DNA from: Kocuria carniphila
Lineage (GTDB): Bacteria; Actinomycetota; Actinomycetes; Actinomycetales; Micrococcaceae
Length of the DNA: 64,000 bases
Assembly (NCBI RefSeq): GCF_004136555.1
Contig: NZ_NOIT01000004.1
Coordinates: 124,001-188,000 of the forward strand
Direction of reading: 5' to 3'
The notes under the pieces are model-generated. The model saw only the letters and a list, made by a program, of their open reading frames with translations, made no database searches and had not been told where the DNA came from. Positions 28,379-37,017 of this stretch are shown in pieces. The translations under genes were made by a program, and so were the position numbers. Each line of letters opens with the position of its first letter. Position 1 is the first letter of the stretch.

Positions 28379-29101
28379 ATGGCTGATCTTCCGATTTTCG
28401 ACGATTCCCAGGTCCAGAACGTGCTGTGCGTGGTCGCGCACCCGGATGACATGGAGTACGGCGGTTCCGCCGCAGCGGCCCGCTGGGTGGAGCGCGGAGC
28501 GAGCGTCTCCTATCTGTTGCTGACCGCGGGTGAGGCGGGTATCCGAGACCAGGATCCGAGCGATGTCGGCCCTTTGAGAGCTCAGGAACAGCGGGACGCC
28601 TGTGCAGCCGTGGGTGTCGAAAACCTCACGATCCTGGATCTACCGGACGGCATGCTCGAATCCGGATTGGACATCCGCAAACGCATTGCCCGGGAGATCC
28701 GGAAGATCAAGCCGGATACCGTGGTCACCATCAATTGGGACGTGATGGCCGCGTGGGGCCTCAATCAGGCGGACCACAGGGTGGCCGGGCTAGCTACGCT
28801 GGACGCCATCCGTGACGCGGACGATCCGTGGGTCTTCCGTGAGCTCATGGACGAAGAAAACCTGGAACCCTGGGGCGTCACCCGTCTGATCGTCAGCGGC
28901 GTGGAGCCCGATTACGCGATCGAGCTTTCCGAGGCCAATATCAACGCCGCGGTGGAATCACTGCGCTGCCACAAGCATTACCCCTCGGCGCTGGGCAGCC
29001 ACCCGGATCCCCAGGAGATGATCACGGGCATGACCTCGGAAGCCGGTCAGTCCGCCGGTGTGGATCACGCCCTGGGCATCAAGCTGTACAAAATGCGCTG
29101 A
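28379..29101 (+). CDS. PIG-L family deacetylase (LmbE-like)
   Basis: 240 residues. The zinc-binding motif AHPDDMEYGG (about 21-30) and a downstream His in NQADHRVAG (about 138) define the LmbE/PIG-L fold. The family includes MshB and Mca of mycothiol metabolism, and N-acetylglucosaminyl deacetylases. The sequence is shorter than MshB (about 290-300) and lacks a clear match, so the substrate is open. A ribosome site is not obvious before the ATG. Confidence 0.85.
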   Translation: MADLPIFDDSQVQNVLCVVAHPDDMEYGGSAAAARWVERGASVSYLLLTAGEAGIRDQDPSDVGPLRAQEQRDACAAVGVENLTILDLPDGMLESGLDIRKRIAREIRKIKPDTVVTINWDVMAAWGLNQADHRVAGLATLDAIRDADDPWVFRELMDEENLEPWGVTRLIVSGVEPDYAIELSEANINAAVESLRCHKHYPSALGSHPDPQEMITGMTSEAGQSAGVDHALGIKLYKMR

Positions 29102-29131
29102 TCCCCGGTCCGGCAGTCGGGACCCTCGAGG

Positions 29132-29527
29132 TCACGGCTCTTCGTCGGTCATGGCCGCCACGTACATCCACCGGCCGGCACGCTTGCGGAACAGGGACAC
29201 CTCGTGCTGGCTGTCCCCTCGTCCCGCCGCGATATAGCGCGCCGTGAATTCGACGACGCCGCTCTCATCCTTCGCTTGCCCCGCCTCCGTCTCGTGGATG
29301 GTCAGGCCCAACCACTCCGTGCTCGGATCCGCGGAGACCTCCGACGGGCGGGTCGACGGGTGCCAGGTCCGGAACAGGTGGTCCTGGTTGCCCAGCGCGA
29401 AGGCCGTGTACCGCGAGCGCATCAAAGCCTCGGCCGTCTCGGGCCAGCGCTGATTGCTCAGTGCCGGTTCGCAGCACTGTTCATAGGACGCACCGGCGGG
29501 AATTCCGCCGCAGGGGCACACACTCAT
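29132..29527 (-). CDS. YchJ-like (UPF0225) SEC-C motif protein
   Basis: 131 residues from the ATG at 29527; the open frame extends upstream but has no family similarity. It starts MSVCPCGGIPAGASYEQCCE, a SEC-C-like zinc motif (C4, C6, C18, C19), followed by the YchJ core MRSRYTAFALGNQDHLFRTW and a NTF2-like fold. YchJ proteins have no confirmed role. A small GGTCC / GGACC hairpin lies in the short gap after PIG-L, with which it is convergent. Confidence 0.88.
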   Translation of the reverse strand: MSVCPCGGIPAGASYEQCCEPALSNQRWPETAEALMRSRYTAFALGNQDHLFRTWHPSTRPSEVSADPSTEWLGLTIHETEAGQAKDESGVVEFTARYIAAGRGDSQHEVSLFRKRAGRWMYVAAMTDEEP

Positions 29528-29588
29528 TCCTCGGAGTTTACCGTCAGCACCGGGCACCCCGGTCGACCCTGGCCGACCACCACCAGCG

Positions 29589-30494
29589 TTACGGATGGTC
29601 CGGCTCATCGGACTCCGCAGCGTTGTCGGACAACCCTGATCCGTACGTCTCCCCCGCCGCGAGTGCGAGGGCTTGATCGAGCATGGGCTCGGTCAGCCGC
29701 CCGGTGAACGTGTTCTGCTGGCTCACGTGATAGCAACCGACGAGCCGAACGGGCTGACCGTCCGGTCGCAGCAGCTCAGCGACGGCCCCGTGGCCGAACT
29801 TGGGTCGCGGTTTGGGCACCTCCCAGCCCATCCGCACGGCAGCGGCCAACGTGGTCTGCCATGCAATGCCACCCAGCGCCATGATCCCCTCAACATCGGG
29901 CAAGAGGGTAAATTCGCGGTCGAACCATCCGCTGCACGCCGCTTTCTCCGCGGGTAGCGGTTTATTGGCCGGTGGAGCGCAGCGGACGGGTGCGATCATG
30001 CGAACGCCACGCAGACGTTGTCCATCTCCCGCGGTGGTCACCGTTTCGTGAGCCGCAAAACCGGCCCGATACAGCGCCGCATAGAGCCAATCGCCCGCAC
30101 GGTCGCCCGTGAACATGCGCCCGGTCCGGTTTCCACCGTTGGCCGCGGGCGCCAGGCCCACGATGACCAGCCTTGCGTTCGGGTCCCCATAGGACGGCAC
30201 CGGTCGGCCCCAGTACGGCTCACCCGCGAACGAAGCACGCTTGTGCTCGGCCACGCTCTCCCGCCACTCGACCAACCGCTCGCACGCCCGGCACACGCTG
30301 CACAGAGCGTTGAGTTCGCCGACGCCGCTCGTGCCGTCCGCGAGCGCCCGCACCGCAGCGGCGTCGTGCCCGACGGGTGTGTCCGGCGAGGCGGGGTCCT
30401 CGGGCCAGCCCGCGCCCGGAGGAACGGGCGACGGGAACGACTGGCCCGTGAGGGGGTGCGGCAGGAGCGGTGTGTCCGATTCGGGGGTTGCCAT
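29589..30494 (-). CDS. Uracil-DNA glycosylase, family 5 (UdgB-like)
   Basis: 301 residues. Motif 1 [20 protein letters not shown] (113-132) and motif 2 [15 protein letters not shown] match family 5 UDGs, which use an Ala-rich motif in place of a catalytic Asp. Four cysteines (C65, C68, C172, C187) are spaced for a 4Fe-4S cluster. It excises uracil and other deaminated bases. The first 45 residues are a Pro-rich extension, longer than needed. Divergent from the aldo/keto reductase. Confidence 0.9.
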   Translation of the reverse strand: MATPESDTPLLPHPLTGQSFPSPVPPGAGWPEDPASPDTPVGHDAAAVRALADGTSGVGELNALCSVCRACERLVEWRESVAEHKRASFAGEPYWGRPVPSYGDPNARLVIVGLAPAANGGNRTGRMFTGDRAGDWLYAALYRAGFAAHETVTTAGDGQRLRGVRMIAPVRCAPPANKPLPAEKAACSGWFDREFTLLPDVEGIMALGGIAWQTTLAAAVRMGWEVPKPRPKFGHGAVAELLRPDGQPVRLVGCYHVSQQNTFTGRLTEPMLDQALALAAGETYGSGLSDNAAESDEPDHP

Positions 30495-30593
30495 GACTGA
30501 GTCCTCTTCGCGTGTTGAACCGAACAGTGATTGCGGAGGTTCACCCGAGACCCTAGCGTGGTGTCCACCCCGTCCCCTGGCTCAGGAGAAATC

Positions 30594-31415
30594 GTGAATC
30601 GCATCGTAGAACTGTCCGACGGCACTCAACTGACCGCGATCGGACAGGGAGCGTGGAACATTGGCGACTCTACCGCTACCCGCGAGGCCGAAATCAGCAC
30701 GCTACGCCGGGGTGTGGAGCTGGGCCTCACGCTGATCGACACGGCGGAGATGTACGGCAGCGGGCGCTCCGAAAAACTCGTGGGTGAGGCAATCGCGCCG
30801 ATCCGCGATGACGTGTACCTGGTGGACAAGGTGCTGCCGTCCAATGCATCGGCCAAGGGAACCGAGGAGGCCTGCGAGCGCAGCCTACGACACCTGGGAC
30901 TCGACCACATCGACCTGTATTTGCTGCACTGGCCGGGCTCATATCCGGTGGAGGAAACGCTCATGGCCTTCGAACGGCTCGTGGACCGCGGGTTGATCGG
31001 CGACTGGGGCGTGTCCAACGTTGATCTGGCGGAGTTGGAGAGCTACCCGGAGAACCCGCTGGTCAACCAGGTGCTCTACAATCCCTCGAGCCGGGGTCCG
31101 GAACTCGACCTGTTCCCCGCCATGAAGCAGCGGGAGATCGTAGCCATGGCGTACTCCCCGGTGGGACAGGGTGAGCTGCTCGGCGATTCTTCGCTTCAAG
31201 ACATTGCCGAGAAGCACGATTCGACCGTCGCGCAGCTGCTTCTGGCGTGGGCCATCCGGGACGGCAACACAATCGCGATTCCCAAGGCGTCCACGGTGGA
31301 GCATGTGGAGGACAATGCCCGTGCGCTCGAGCTGCAACTGAGCACGGAGGACCTCCGCGCCATCGATGTGGCTTTCCCCGCTCCGGATCAGCCGGGACCG
31401 CTGGAGCTGATCTGA
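30594..31415 (+). CDS. Aldo/keto reductase
   Basis: 273 residues from the GTG at 30594, supported by AGGAG at 30583-30587; upstream in-frame codons lack a site. The catalytic tetrad is complete: D49 and Y54 in LIDTAEMYGSG, K79 in YLVDKVLP, H112 in LLHWPG. The C-terminal NADPH-binding IPKASTVEHVEDNARAL is present. It is a cytoplasmic NADPH-dependent carbonyl reductase of unknown substrate. Its last codons and stop are partly duplicated downstream. Confidence 0.93.
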   Translation: MNRIVELSDGTQLTAIGQGAWNIGDSTATREAEISTLRRGVELGLTLIDTAEMYGSGRSEKLVGEAIAPIRDDVYLVDKVLPSNASAKGTEEACERSLRHLGLDHIDLYLLHWPGSYPVEETLMAFERLVDRGLIGDWGVSNVDLAELESYPENPLVNQVLYNPSSRGPELDLFPAMKQREIVAMAYSPVGQGELLGDSSLQDIAEKHDSTVAQLLLAWAIRDGNTIAIPKASTVEHVEDNARALELQLSTEDLRAIDVAFPAPDQPGPLELI

Positions 31416-31475
31416 TCCGATCTGAACAAGACCGGACCGCTGGAGCTGATCTGATCCGAACAGGACCGGGCTGCT
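31396..31475 (+). repeat. Short tandem duplication of the reductase gene 3' end
   Basis: GACCGCTGGAGCTGATCTGA occurs at about 31396 and again at about 31435. In the flanking bases the first copy continues TCCGATCTGAACAAGACCGG and the second TCCGAACAGGACCGGG. The copy lies after the stop codon and has no frame of its own. Confidence 0.75.
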
Positions 31476-31540
31476 GAGTGGATGGCCAAGTAGTACCGGT
31501 CTGAGGTCCGGTCAGCACCAAGCGCGAGGCTCGCGGTTAC

Positions 31541-32227
31541 TCAGACGCTTTCGCCCAAACGACGTCGCAGCTGCTTGCGCCAGCGATCCGGAAATTCGGG
31601 GGCCTCGAGCAGCTCGCGCATGGCCGCCAGGTCTCCGCGCTCCACGTTCATGATGCGGCTTACGAACGCCGAGGACACCGCGTCCGGCAGCCGGGACACG
31701 AACTCAAAGCGGTCCCCGACCTGGACATCGCCTACTTCGAGCACGCGCAGGTAGTAACCGCAGCGGTTGGTGCTCATCATGAGCTTGGGTAGGTCCGGGT
31801 TGGACCATTTCTTGGAGATCGTGCCGCAGGGTTGGCGCGGTTGGGTGACTTGAACGACCGCACTGCCCACCCGGTACACGTCGCCCAGGAACACCTTGTC
31901 CTCGGTGGCGCCGCGGATGGTGAGGTTCTCGAAGAACGCGCCATCGGGCAGCTCGAGCCCTTCAGCCCGCCACGCGTCGTAATGCTCGGCCGGGTAGCAA
32001 CACACGGCCTTCTCGGTTCCACCGTGATGTTTTAGGTTCCCCTGCTCATCCCCCACGAAACCCGTGGCGGTCAAGTGAACCGGGCCAGCGTGCGGCGTCT
32101 TGACTGCGGCCGTCCTGAGCGCGCGCGATGACCCCCAGTTGTGAGACTTCACCTCGCCAGTGCGAAGCAGGGTAATCGAGGCGTCCGTCACCTTCGGCTC
32201 GTCCACGGTCGCTTGGTCCTGACTCAT
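31541..32227 (-). CDS. MOSC domain protein (YiiM-like)
   Basis: 228 residues from the ATG at 32227. The MOSC fold spans about residues 45-175 with GNLKHHGGTEKAVCCYPAEH and the conserved Cys in QPRQPCGTISKKW. A C-terminal helical extension of about 45 residues follows, as in YiiM. MOSC proteins carry sulfur or molybdenum cofactor; YiiM reduces N-hydroxylated bases. The start overlaps the stop of the DUF488 gene, so the two are coupled. Confidence 0.87.
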   Translation of the reverse strand: MSQDQATVDEPKVTDASITLLRTGEVKSHNWGSSRALRTAAVKTPHAGPVHLTATGFVGDEQGNLKHHGGTEKAVCCYPAEHYDAWRAEGLELPDGAFFENLTIRGATEDKVFLGDVYRVGSAVVQVTQPRQPCGTISKKWSNPDLPKLMMSTNRCGYYLRVLEVGDVQVGDRFEFVSRLPDAVSSAFVSRIMNVERGDLAAMRELLEAPEFPDRWRKQLRRRLGESV

Positions 32228-32775
32228 GCTTTGGCTCCATCCCACACCGGGTTTCCGTGCTCGTCCAGGCGCAATCCCTCGCTGGGTTCGTGCACCGTGA
32301 ATTTTCCGTTGTGCATCAGATGTACCACGCGCACGCTGTGCTTCGCGGTGGCCACATCCGAGATGATGCGCCTGTGACAACGCCACCACACGGACTCCGA
32401 ACACATCACGGCCGTACGTTTATCGTCCAGCCCTCCCAGAAGGTCGGCCATCCCGGCTCGGAATTCCTCGCTGCGGGTTCACGCGGCATAGGCGCGGAAG
32501 GCCTTGACGCGCCACCATTGGTCCGGTGATTGCTGGTCCTCGGCTTTGGAGAGCGAGCGGCGACCGCCCAGGCGTTCATCCCACACATATTCGATACCCA
32601 GCTCGTGGGCGAGCTCTTCAATCTGCCCGCGCGCGGCGGCGTCGTTGCGGCGACTGCCCGGGAACCGGCGCACGTCCACGATTCGTTCGATGTGCGCGCC
32701 CTGCAGCAAGCGGGCCAACTCGTCGCGGTCCGCGGTGCCGTGGCCGAAGGTCATGAGGGTCGTGGGCTGAGCCAT
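32224..32775 (-). pseudogene. DUF488 family protein interrupted by one in-frame TGA
   Basis: Read from the ATG at 32775, the frame gives MAQPTTLMTFGHGTADRDEL and most of the DUF488 N-terminus, reaches RAYAA, then meets TGA at 32479-32481. After it the same frame continues TRSEEFRAGMADLL and the conserved VMCSESVWWRCHRRIISD, ending at 32224. Without the TGA it would be a normal protein of about 183 residues. No base is inserted or lost. Options are a nonsense mutation, two separately translated halves (an ATG at 32451 has GAGGA upstream), or readthrough. The position is not a usual Cys site. Confidence 0.8.
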
Positions 32776-32877
32776 GCCCTCCAGGGTACGAGGCTCCGTG
32801 CGGGGAGTCTCCGAAGGCTGGAGGCGCCCGGGGGCAAAGCTCCCGAACGCACGGATCCTCGTGAGAACCGATACGTG

Positions 32878-33768
32878 TTAGGCCGCGACCGGCACGCAGT
32901 CCGGGCAGTGATCGCGCGCCCCCGATTCGGTGCAGGACTCGCAGCACAGGAACAACTGACGGCACGTCTGTTCGGCGCAGTTGACATAGCGGGGCGTGGG
33001 CTCACCGCATTCGGCGCACGTGCCCAGGGACTGCGCGCCGGGCTCGAATTCCATGTGCATCCGCTTGTCGAACACGTAGAGCGAACCGTCCCACAGGCCC
33101 TTGTTCCCGTAGGCCTCGCCGTAACGCACAATCCCGCCGTCCAATTGGTAGACGTCCTGGAAACCGCGGTTCTTCATGAGCACGCTGAGCACTTCGCAGC
33201 GGATCCCGCCGGTGCAGTAGGTGACCACGGGCTTGTCCTTGAAAGAGTCGTACTTGCCCGATTCGATCTCGTCGATGAAATCACGGGTGGTATCCGTCTC
33301 CGGGACCAGCGCGTCCCTGAACTTGCCGATCTGGGCTTCCAAGGCGTTGCGGCCGTCGAAAAACACGACCTCGTCACCGTGCTGGTCCATGAGTTCGTGC
33401 AACTGGTGCGGCTTCAGATGGGTGCCGCCACCCTGCACGCCATCCTCAGTCACGGTGATCGGATCGGGAGCGTGGAAGGTCACCAATTCCGGCCGCACCT
33501 TGACGCTCAACCGTGGAAAGTCGTCCCCCACCCCGTCAGACCATTTGATGTCCGCGTCCTTGAACGGTGCGTACTCCTTGAGGCCCTTCACGTAGCGCTT
33601 GACGTCATGGATGTCCCCGCCCACGGTCGCGTTGATCCCCTGCTCGGAGACGATGATGCGCCCCTTCACGTTGCTGCGTTCGGCGAGGTTCTGTTGCCAC
33701 AGCTTGATGGCATCAGGATCGGCCAGCGGGGTGAAGACATAGAACAGCACAATTTTCGGCAGGGACAT
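32878..33768 (-). CDS. trhO: tRNA uridine(34) hydroxylase, rhodanese family
   Basis: About 296 residues from the ATG at 33768; a GTG two codons upstream is possible. The N-terminal acylphosphatase-like part ([13 protein letters not shown]) is followed by a rhodanese domain with active-site loop [12 protein letters not shown] (about 183-194), and a C-terminal zinc-type region rich in Cys ([16 protein letters not shown]). TrhO hydroxylates U34 of tRNA during 5-methoxyuridine or cmo5U synthesis. Confidence 0.93.
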   Translation of the reverse strand: MSLPKIVLFYVFTPLADPDAIKLWQQNLAERSNVKGRIIVSEQGINATVGGDIHDVKRYVKGLKEYAPFKDADIKWSDGVGDDFPRLSVKVRPELVTFHAPDPITVTEDGVQGGGTHLKPHQLHELMDQHGDEVVFFDGRNALEAQIGKFRDALVPETDTTRDFIDEIESGKYDSFKDKPVVTYCTGGIRCEVLSVLMKNRGFQDVYQLDGGIVRYGEAYGNKGLWDGSLYVFDKRMHMEFEPGAQSLGTCAECGEPTPRYVNCAEQTCRQLFLCCESCTESGARDHCPDCVPVAA

Positions 33769-33788
33769 ACCCACCAGTTTAAGTGAAT

Positions 33789-33821
33789 CCGGGGCCGCCC
33801 ACGCGCGGTGGGCGGCCCCGG
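33789..33821. terminator. GC-rich hairpin
   Basis: A perfect 14-bp stem, CCGGGGCCGCCCAC (33789-33802) with 33808-33821, and loop GCGCG. It lies in the gap between the LLM remnant end and trhO start, both on the minus strand, so it probably terminates the former. No T-run follows. Confidence 0.7.
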
Positions 33822-33879
33822 GGAGGTGAGCTTGGCGACGTCGTCGATGCCGACCACGGGACGACGCCGCCAGCTCGGC

Positions 33880-34692
33880 TTAGGAAATCTCGTACCCCGT
33901 CACGGGGCCTTCAGTATTCGGCTGCCAACCGAGCTCGGGGGCGACGTACTTAGCGAAGTTCTCCAGGATCCGCAGGTTCAGCTCGGGGCCCAGCTGGCTG
34001 GGAATCGTGAGCGTCAGGGTGTCGGACTCCATCACGGCCTGATCCTGCTTCAGCTGCTCCACCAAGGTGTCCGGCGAACCCGCATAGGTGCGCCCAAAGA
34101 CGGAGGTAAACCCGTCGATCACTCCCACCTGGTCACGCGATTCCCGGGCACCCATGTAAGAGAAGATCTCGTCCTCGGGACCCACGATCGGGAACACGCT
34201 GCGGCTGACGGAGGTGCGCGGCGTGCGAGTGTGATCAGCAGCGCGGAAGGCTTCGCGATAGCGGCGCAACTGTTCGGCCTGCTGCTCCGCGAAGGAACCC
34301 TCGTTGGCCTCGGTGAGCAGCGTGGAACTCATGAGGTTCACGCCCTGCTCCCCCGCCCACTCGGCGGTCTTGGCCGATCCTGCACCCCACCAGATGCGCT
34401 CGGCCAGACCGGGCGACTGCGGTTCTATGGCCAGCTTGGCTCCGGCGCCGTACTGAGCGGGATCCGCGTAGGTCATGGGTTCACCCTTGATGGCGCGCAT
34501 GAACTTCTCGAAGTGCTCACGGGCAGTGTCCGCGCCGCGGGGGTCCTCCGAGCCGGTGTAGCCGAACGACTCCCACCCGCGCAGCGCCGGTTCGGGGGAT
34601 CCCCGGCTCACGCCCAGTGCAACGCGGCCGTCCGCAATGAGGTCCAGCTGAGCGGCCTCTTCCGCGAAGTACAGCGGATTTTCGTAGCGCAT
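33880..34692 (-). pseudogene. LLM-class flavin-dependent oxidoreductase, N-terminus lost at mobile element end
   Basis: The frame from ATG 34692 gives 270 residues beginning MRYENPLYFAEEAAQLDLIA. In known LLM (bacterial luciferase-like) oxidoreductases this motif lies some 70-80 residues into the protein, after the first beta-alpha units. The rest (GVSRGSPEPALRGWESFGY, WWGAGSAKTAEWAGEQGVNL) is well preserved to the end. The first codons lie inside the att-like sequence 34685-34707, so the 5' part was cut off by integration of the element to the right. The missing part is not elsewhere in the window. Confidence 0.82.
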
Positions 34693-34707
34693 ATCGGGGT
34701 TGTAGCG
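34685..34707. other. Left att-like site
   Basis: A 23-base sequence from host LLM gene into the element. Read host to element it matches 19 of 23 positions of the reverse complement of 43208-43230. The shared parts are CGCATATCG and GGTTG. Host-side bases lie in codons DMRY of the LLM gene. Confidence 0.65.
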
Positions 34708-34730
34708 TTGGAGTCATTGGCTACCGTCGT

Positions 34731-35120
34731 CTACAAGTACCTACACACTTGATCGGTGCTGCACGTTTCAGGGTCCGGGTGCGCGGCGTCCTGTCTGAGG
34801 TCCGCGATAGTGTCGCGCAGCACGGAGAGCTGCGCGATCTGCTGCTCGATCTCAGCGAGGCGCACGTCAAGCAGGTCGCGCACGTGCTCGCAGGGCGCAT
34901 GGCCGCCGTCGCGGATGTCGAGGATCTGGCGGATCTGGGCGAGGGTGAGGCCCGCGGCCTGGCCGCGGTGGACGAAGTCGATCCGGGCGACCGTCTCGGG
35001 TGCGTAGTCGCGATAGCCGGACTGCGTGCGCTCGGCCGGCGGAAGCAGCCCCTGCCCCTCGTAGAAGCGGAGCGTCTTCGCCGTGGTGCCCGCGCGTTCG
35101 GCGAGTTCTCCGATGCGCAT
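34731..35120 (-). CDS. merR: MerR-type mercury/metal-responsive regulator
   Basis: 129 residues from the ATG at 35120. The N-terminal winged helix MRIGELAERAGTTAKTLRFY is typical of MerR family. A helical dimerisation region follows, with Cys in HAPCEHVRDLL and a C-terminal pair in ETCSTDQVCRYL, placed like metal-binding cysteines of metal-sensing MerR proteins. It is divergent from merA, with the shared operator at 35155-35176 between them. Confidence 0.85.
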   Translation of the reverse strand: MRIGELAERAGTTAKTLRFYEGQGLLPPAERTQSGYRDYAPETVARIDFVHRGQAAGLTLAQIRQILDIRDGGHAPCEHVRDLLDVRLAEIEQQIAQLSVLRDTIADLRQDAAHPDPETCSTDQVCRYL

Positions 35121-35151
35121 CGCGGCCTCCGATCGTTCGGCAGGAGCAGGC

Positions 35152-35183
35152 TTGACCTTCCCCTGCACTGGAAGGTCCAGTAT
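35152..35183 (+). promoter_or_regulatory. MerR-type promoter/operator of merA
   Basis: TTGACC at 35152-35157 is the -35 and CAGTAT at 35178-35183 a weak -10, with the long spacer (20 bases) typical of MerR-controlled promoters. The inverted repeat ACCTTCC (35155-35161) / GGAAGGT (35170-35176) lies in the spacer. Confidence 0.75.
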
Positions 35184-35225
35184 GGCTGAGACAGAGCAGA
35201 AAGCCAAGGACTGACAGGAGCAGCG

Positions 35226-36647
35226 ATGCCTACCAAGTACGACCTCGCCATCATCGGATCCGGAGGCGGAGCATTCGCCGCCGCCATCCGTGCGACCACG
35301 CTCGGCAAGTCGGTGGTGATGATCGAGCGCGGGACGCTCGGCGGCACCTGCGTGAACACCGGCTGCGTGCCGTCGAAGGCCCTCATCGCCGCTGCCGACA
35401 CCCGTCACGTCGCCGCCGACGCTTCAGGCCGGTTCCCGGGGATCGCGGCGACGGCTGAGACAGTGGACATGCCTGCGCTGATCGCCGGGAAGCAGGCGCT
35501 GGTCGAGTCGCTGCGCGGCGAGAAGTACGCCGACGTCGCCGACTCCTACGGCTGGCAGGTCCGCCGCGGCGATGCATCGTTCGCCGGCGGCCCAGACGCC
35601 CCGGTACTGGAGATCATCGCCGGCGACGGGACGGTCGAGACCATCGAGGCCGACCACTTCCTGGTCGCGACTGGTTCTCGCCCGTGGGCTCCGCCGATCG
35701 ACGGCCTGGAGGAGACCGGGTACCTGACCTCGACCACGGCAATGGAACTCGCTGAGGTTCCTGAGTCGTTGCTGGTGCTCGGCGGCGGCTACGTCGCCCT
35801 GGAGCAGGCGCAGCTGTTCGCTCGCCTCGGCTCGCAGGTCACGCTGCTGGTGCGGTCCCGGCTCGCCTCGAAGGAGGAGCCGGAGGTGTCCAAGGCGCTT
35901 CAGGAGGCGTTCGCCGACGAAGGCATCCGCGTCGTCCGCCGCGTGGTGCCCACCCGGGTCTCCCGCGGCACGGGAGGCGAGGCCGTCGTGACCGCCGACG
36001 TGTCCGGCGACTCGCAGGAGTTCCGCGCCGAGCAGGTGCTCGTCGCCCTCGGACGCCGTCCCGTCACCGATGGCCTGAACCTCGATGCGGTCGGGGTGAA
36101 GACCGGGGACTCCGGCGAGGTGGTCGTCTCCGACCGGCTGCGGTCCTCGAACCCGCGGATCTGGGCCGCGGGCGACGTGACCGGGCACCCCGAGTTCGTC
36201 TACGTCGCCGCCCACCACGGCACCCTCGTCGCCGAGAACGCGTTCGCCGACGCCGATCGTGCCGTCGACTATTCCCGCCTGCCGCGGGTGACGTTCACCG
36301 GGCCCGCGATCGGAGCGGTCGGGATGACCGAGAAGGAAGTGCTTGCTGCGGGGATCCGCTGCGATTGCCGCGTCCTGCCGCTGCACCACGTGCCCCGCGC
36401 GCTGGTCAACCGCGACACCCGCGGGTTCATCAAGATCGTCGTGAACGCCGACACGAACGAGATCCTCGGCCTGACCGCCGTCGCCAAGGACGCCGGAGAG
36501 CTCGCCGCCGCCGGTGTCCACGTGCTCGGCAAGACCGTCGCCGAGATCGCCGACGCCTGGGCTCCCTACCTGACGATGGCCGAGGGCATCCGGATCGCCG
36601 CGAAGGCCTTCACCACCGACCCGTCGCTGCTGTCGTGCTGCGCATGA
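35226..36647 (+). CDS. merA: Mercuric reductase
   Basis: 473 residues, the short form lacking the N-terminal heavy-metal-binding domain. FAD motif IIGSGGGAFAAA, redox pair C42 and C47 in GGTCVNTGCVPSK, NAD motif LGGGYVALEQAQ and the C-terminal Cys pair C471-C472 (SLLSCCA) that hands Hg(II) to the active site are all present. The last feature separates it from lipoamide dehydrogenases. It reduces Hg(II) to Hg(0) with NADPH in the cytoplasm. AGGAG lies before the ATG. Confidence 0.95.
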   Translation: MPTKYDLAIIGSGGGAFAAAIRATTLGKSVVMIERGTLGGTCVNTGCVPSKALIAAADTRHVAADASGRFPGIAATAETVDMPALIAGKQALVESLRGEKYADVADSYGWQVRRGDASFAGGPDAPVLEIIAGDGTVETIEADHFLVATGSRPWAPPIDGLEETGYLTSTTAMELAEVPESLLVLGGGYVALEQAQLFARLGSQVTLLVRSRLASKEEPEVSKALQEAFADEGIRVVRRVVPTRVSRGTGGEAVVTADVSGDSQEFRAEQVLVALGRRPVTDGLNLDAVGVKTGDSGEVVVSDRLRSSNPRIWAAGDVTGHPEFVYVAAHHGTLVAENAFADADRAVDYSRLPRVTFTGPAIGAVGMTEKEVLAAGIRCDCRVLPLHHVPRALVNRDTRGFIKIVVNADTNEILGLTAVAKDAGELAAAGVHVLGKTVAEIADAWAPYLTMAEGIRIAAKAFTTDPSLLSCCA

Positions 36648-36687
36648 CCGGCAGCGCAGGCAATCGGGGAGATCTCATCCTGAAGAG

Positions 36688-36999
36688 GTGCAGACGACGA
36701 GCGCCGATCAGGACCGCGACGAACGGCGCGCCGGTCCCGTCGTCGCTGCAGGGACCGGACTGCTCTTGCTGGCATGCTGCGCGCTTCCGTTGCTGCTCTG
36801 TTGCGGCCTGCCGCTCATCGCGGCGGGCGGAGCACTCGCGGGCGTCGGTGGGCTCCTCGGTAACCCCTGGATCATCGGTGCCGGGATCGCCGTCGTGATG
36901 GCCGTCACGGCGGGGATGCTCGTCAGGTTAGGGCGGCGGCACCGAGGCCGCAGGACCGGCTGCTGCGAAAATCCTTCGACCGCTGATCGGAACCGGTAG
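36688..36999 (+). CDS. Small Cys-pair membrane protein, probable mercury transport protein
   Basis: 103 residues from a GTG with AAGAG upstream. Two membrane helices hold vicinal cysteines: LLLLACCALPLLLCCGLPL (about 25-43), and GNPWIIGAGIAVVMAVTAGM; a final CC lies in the tail (RRTGCCENPS). MerT-like proteins also use a Cys pair in helix 1 and a further pair for Hg(II) passage. It directly follows merA and is likely cotranscribed. The sequence is not a plain MerT, so the call rests on pattern and context. Confidence 0.6.
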   Translation: MQTTSADQDRDERRAGPVVAAGTGLLLLACCALPLLLCCGLPLIAAGGALAGVGGLLGNPWIIGAGIAVVMAVTAGMLVRLGRRHRGRRTGCCENPSTADRNR

Positions 37000-37017
37000 C
37001 TCGAGCGGATCCAGCCA

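Noticed and set aside
31396-31475. Short duplication as an attachment site
   Set aside because: Tandem copies without any integrase or element between them; a local slippage duplication explains it.
32530-33786. Plus-strand open frame opposite trhO and DUF488
   Set aside because: It spans two unrelated minus-strand genes and has no start signal; high GC keeps it open.
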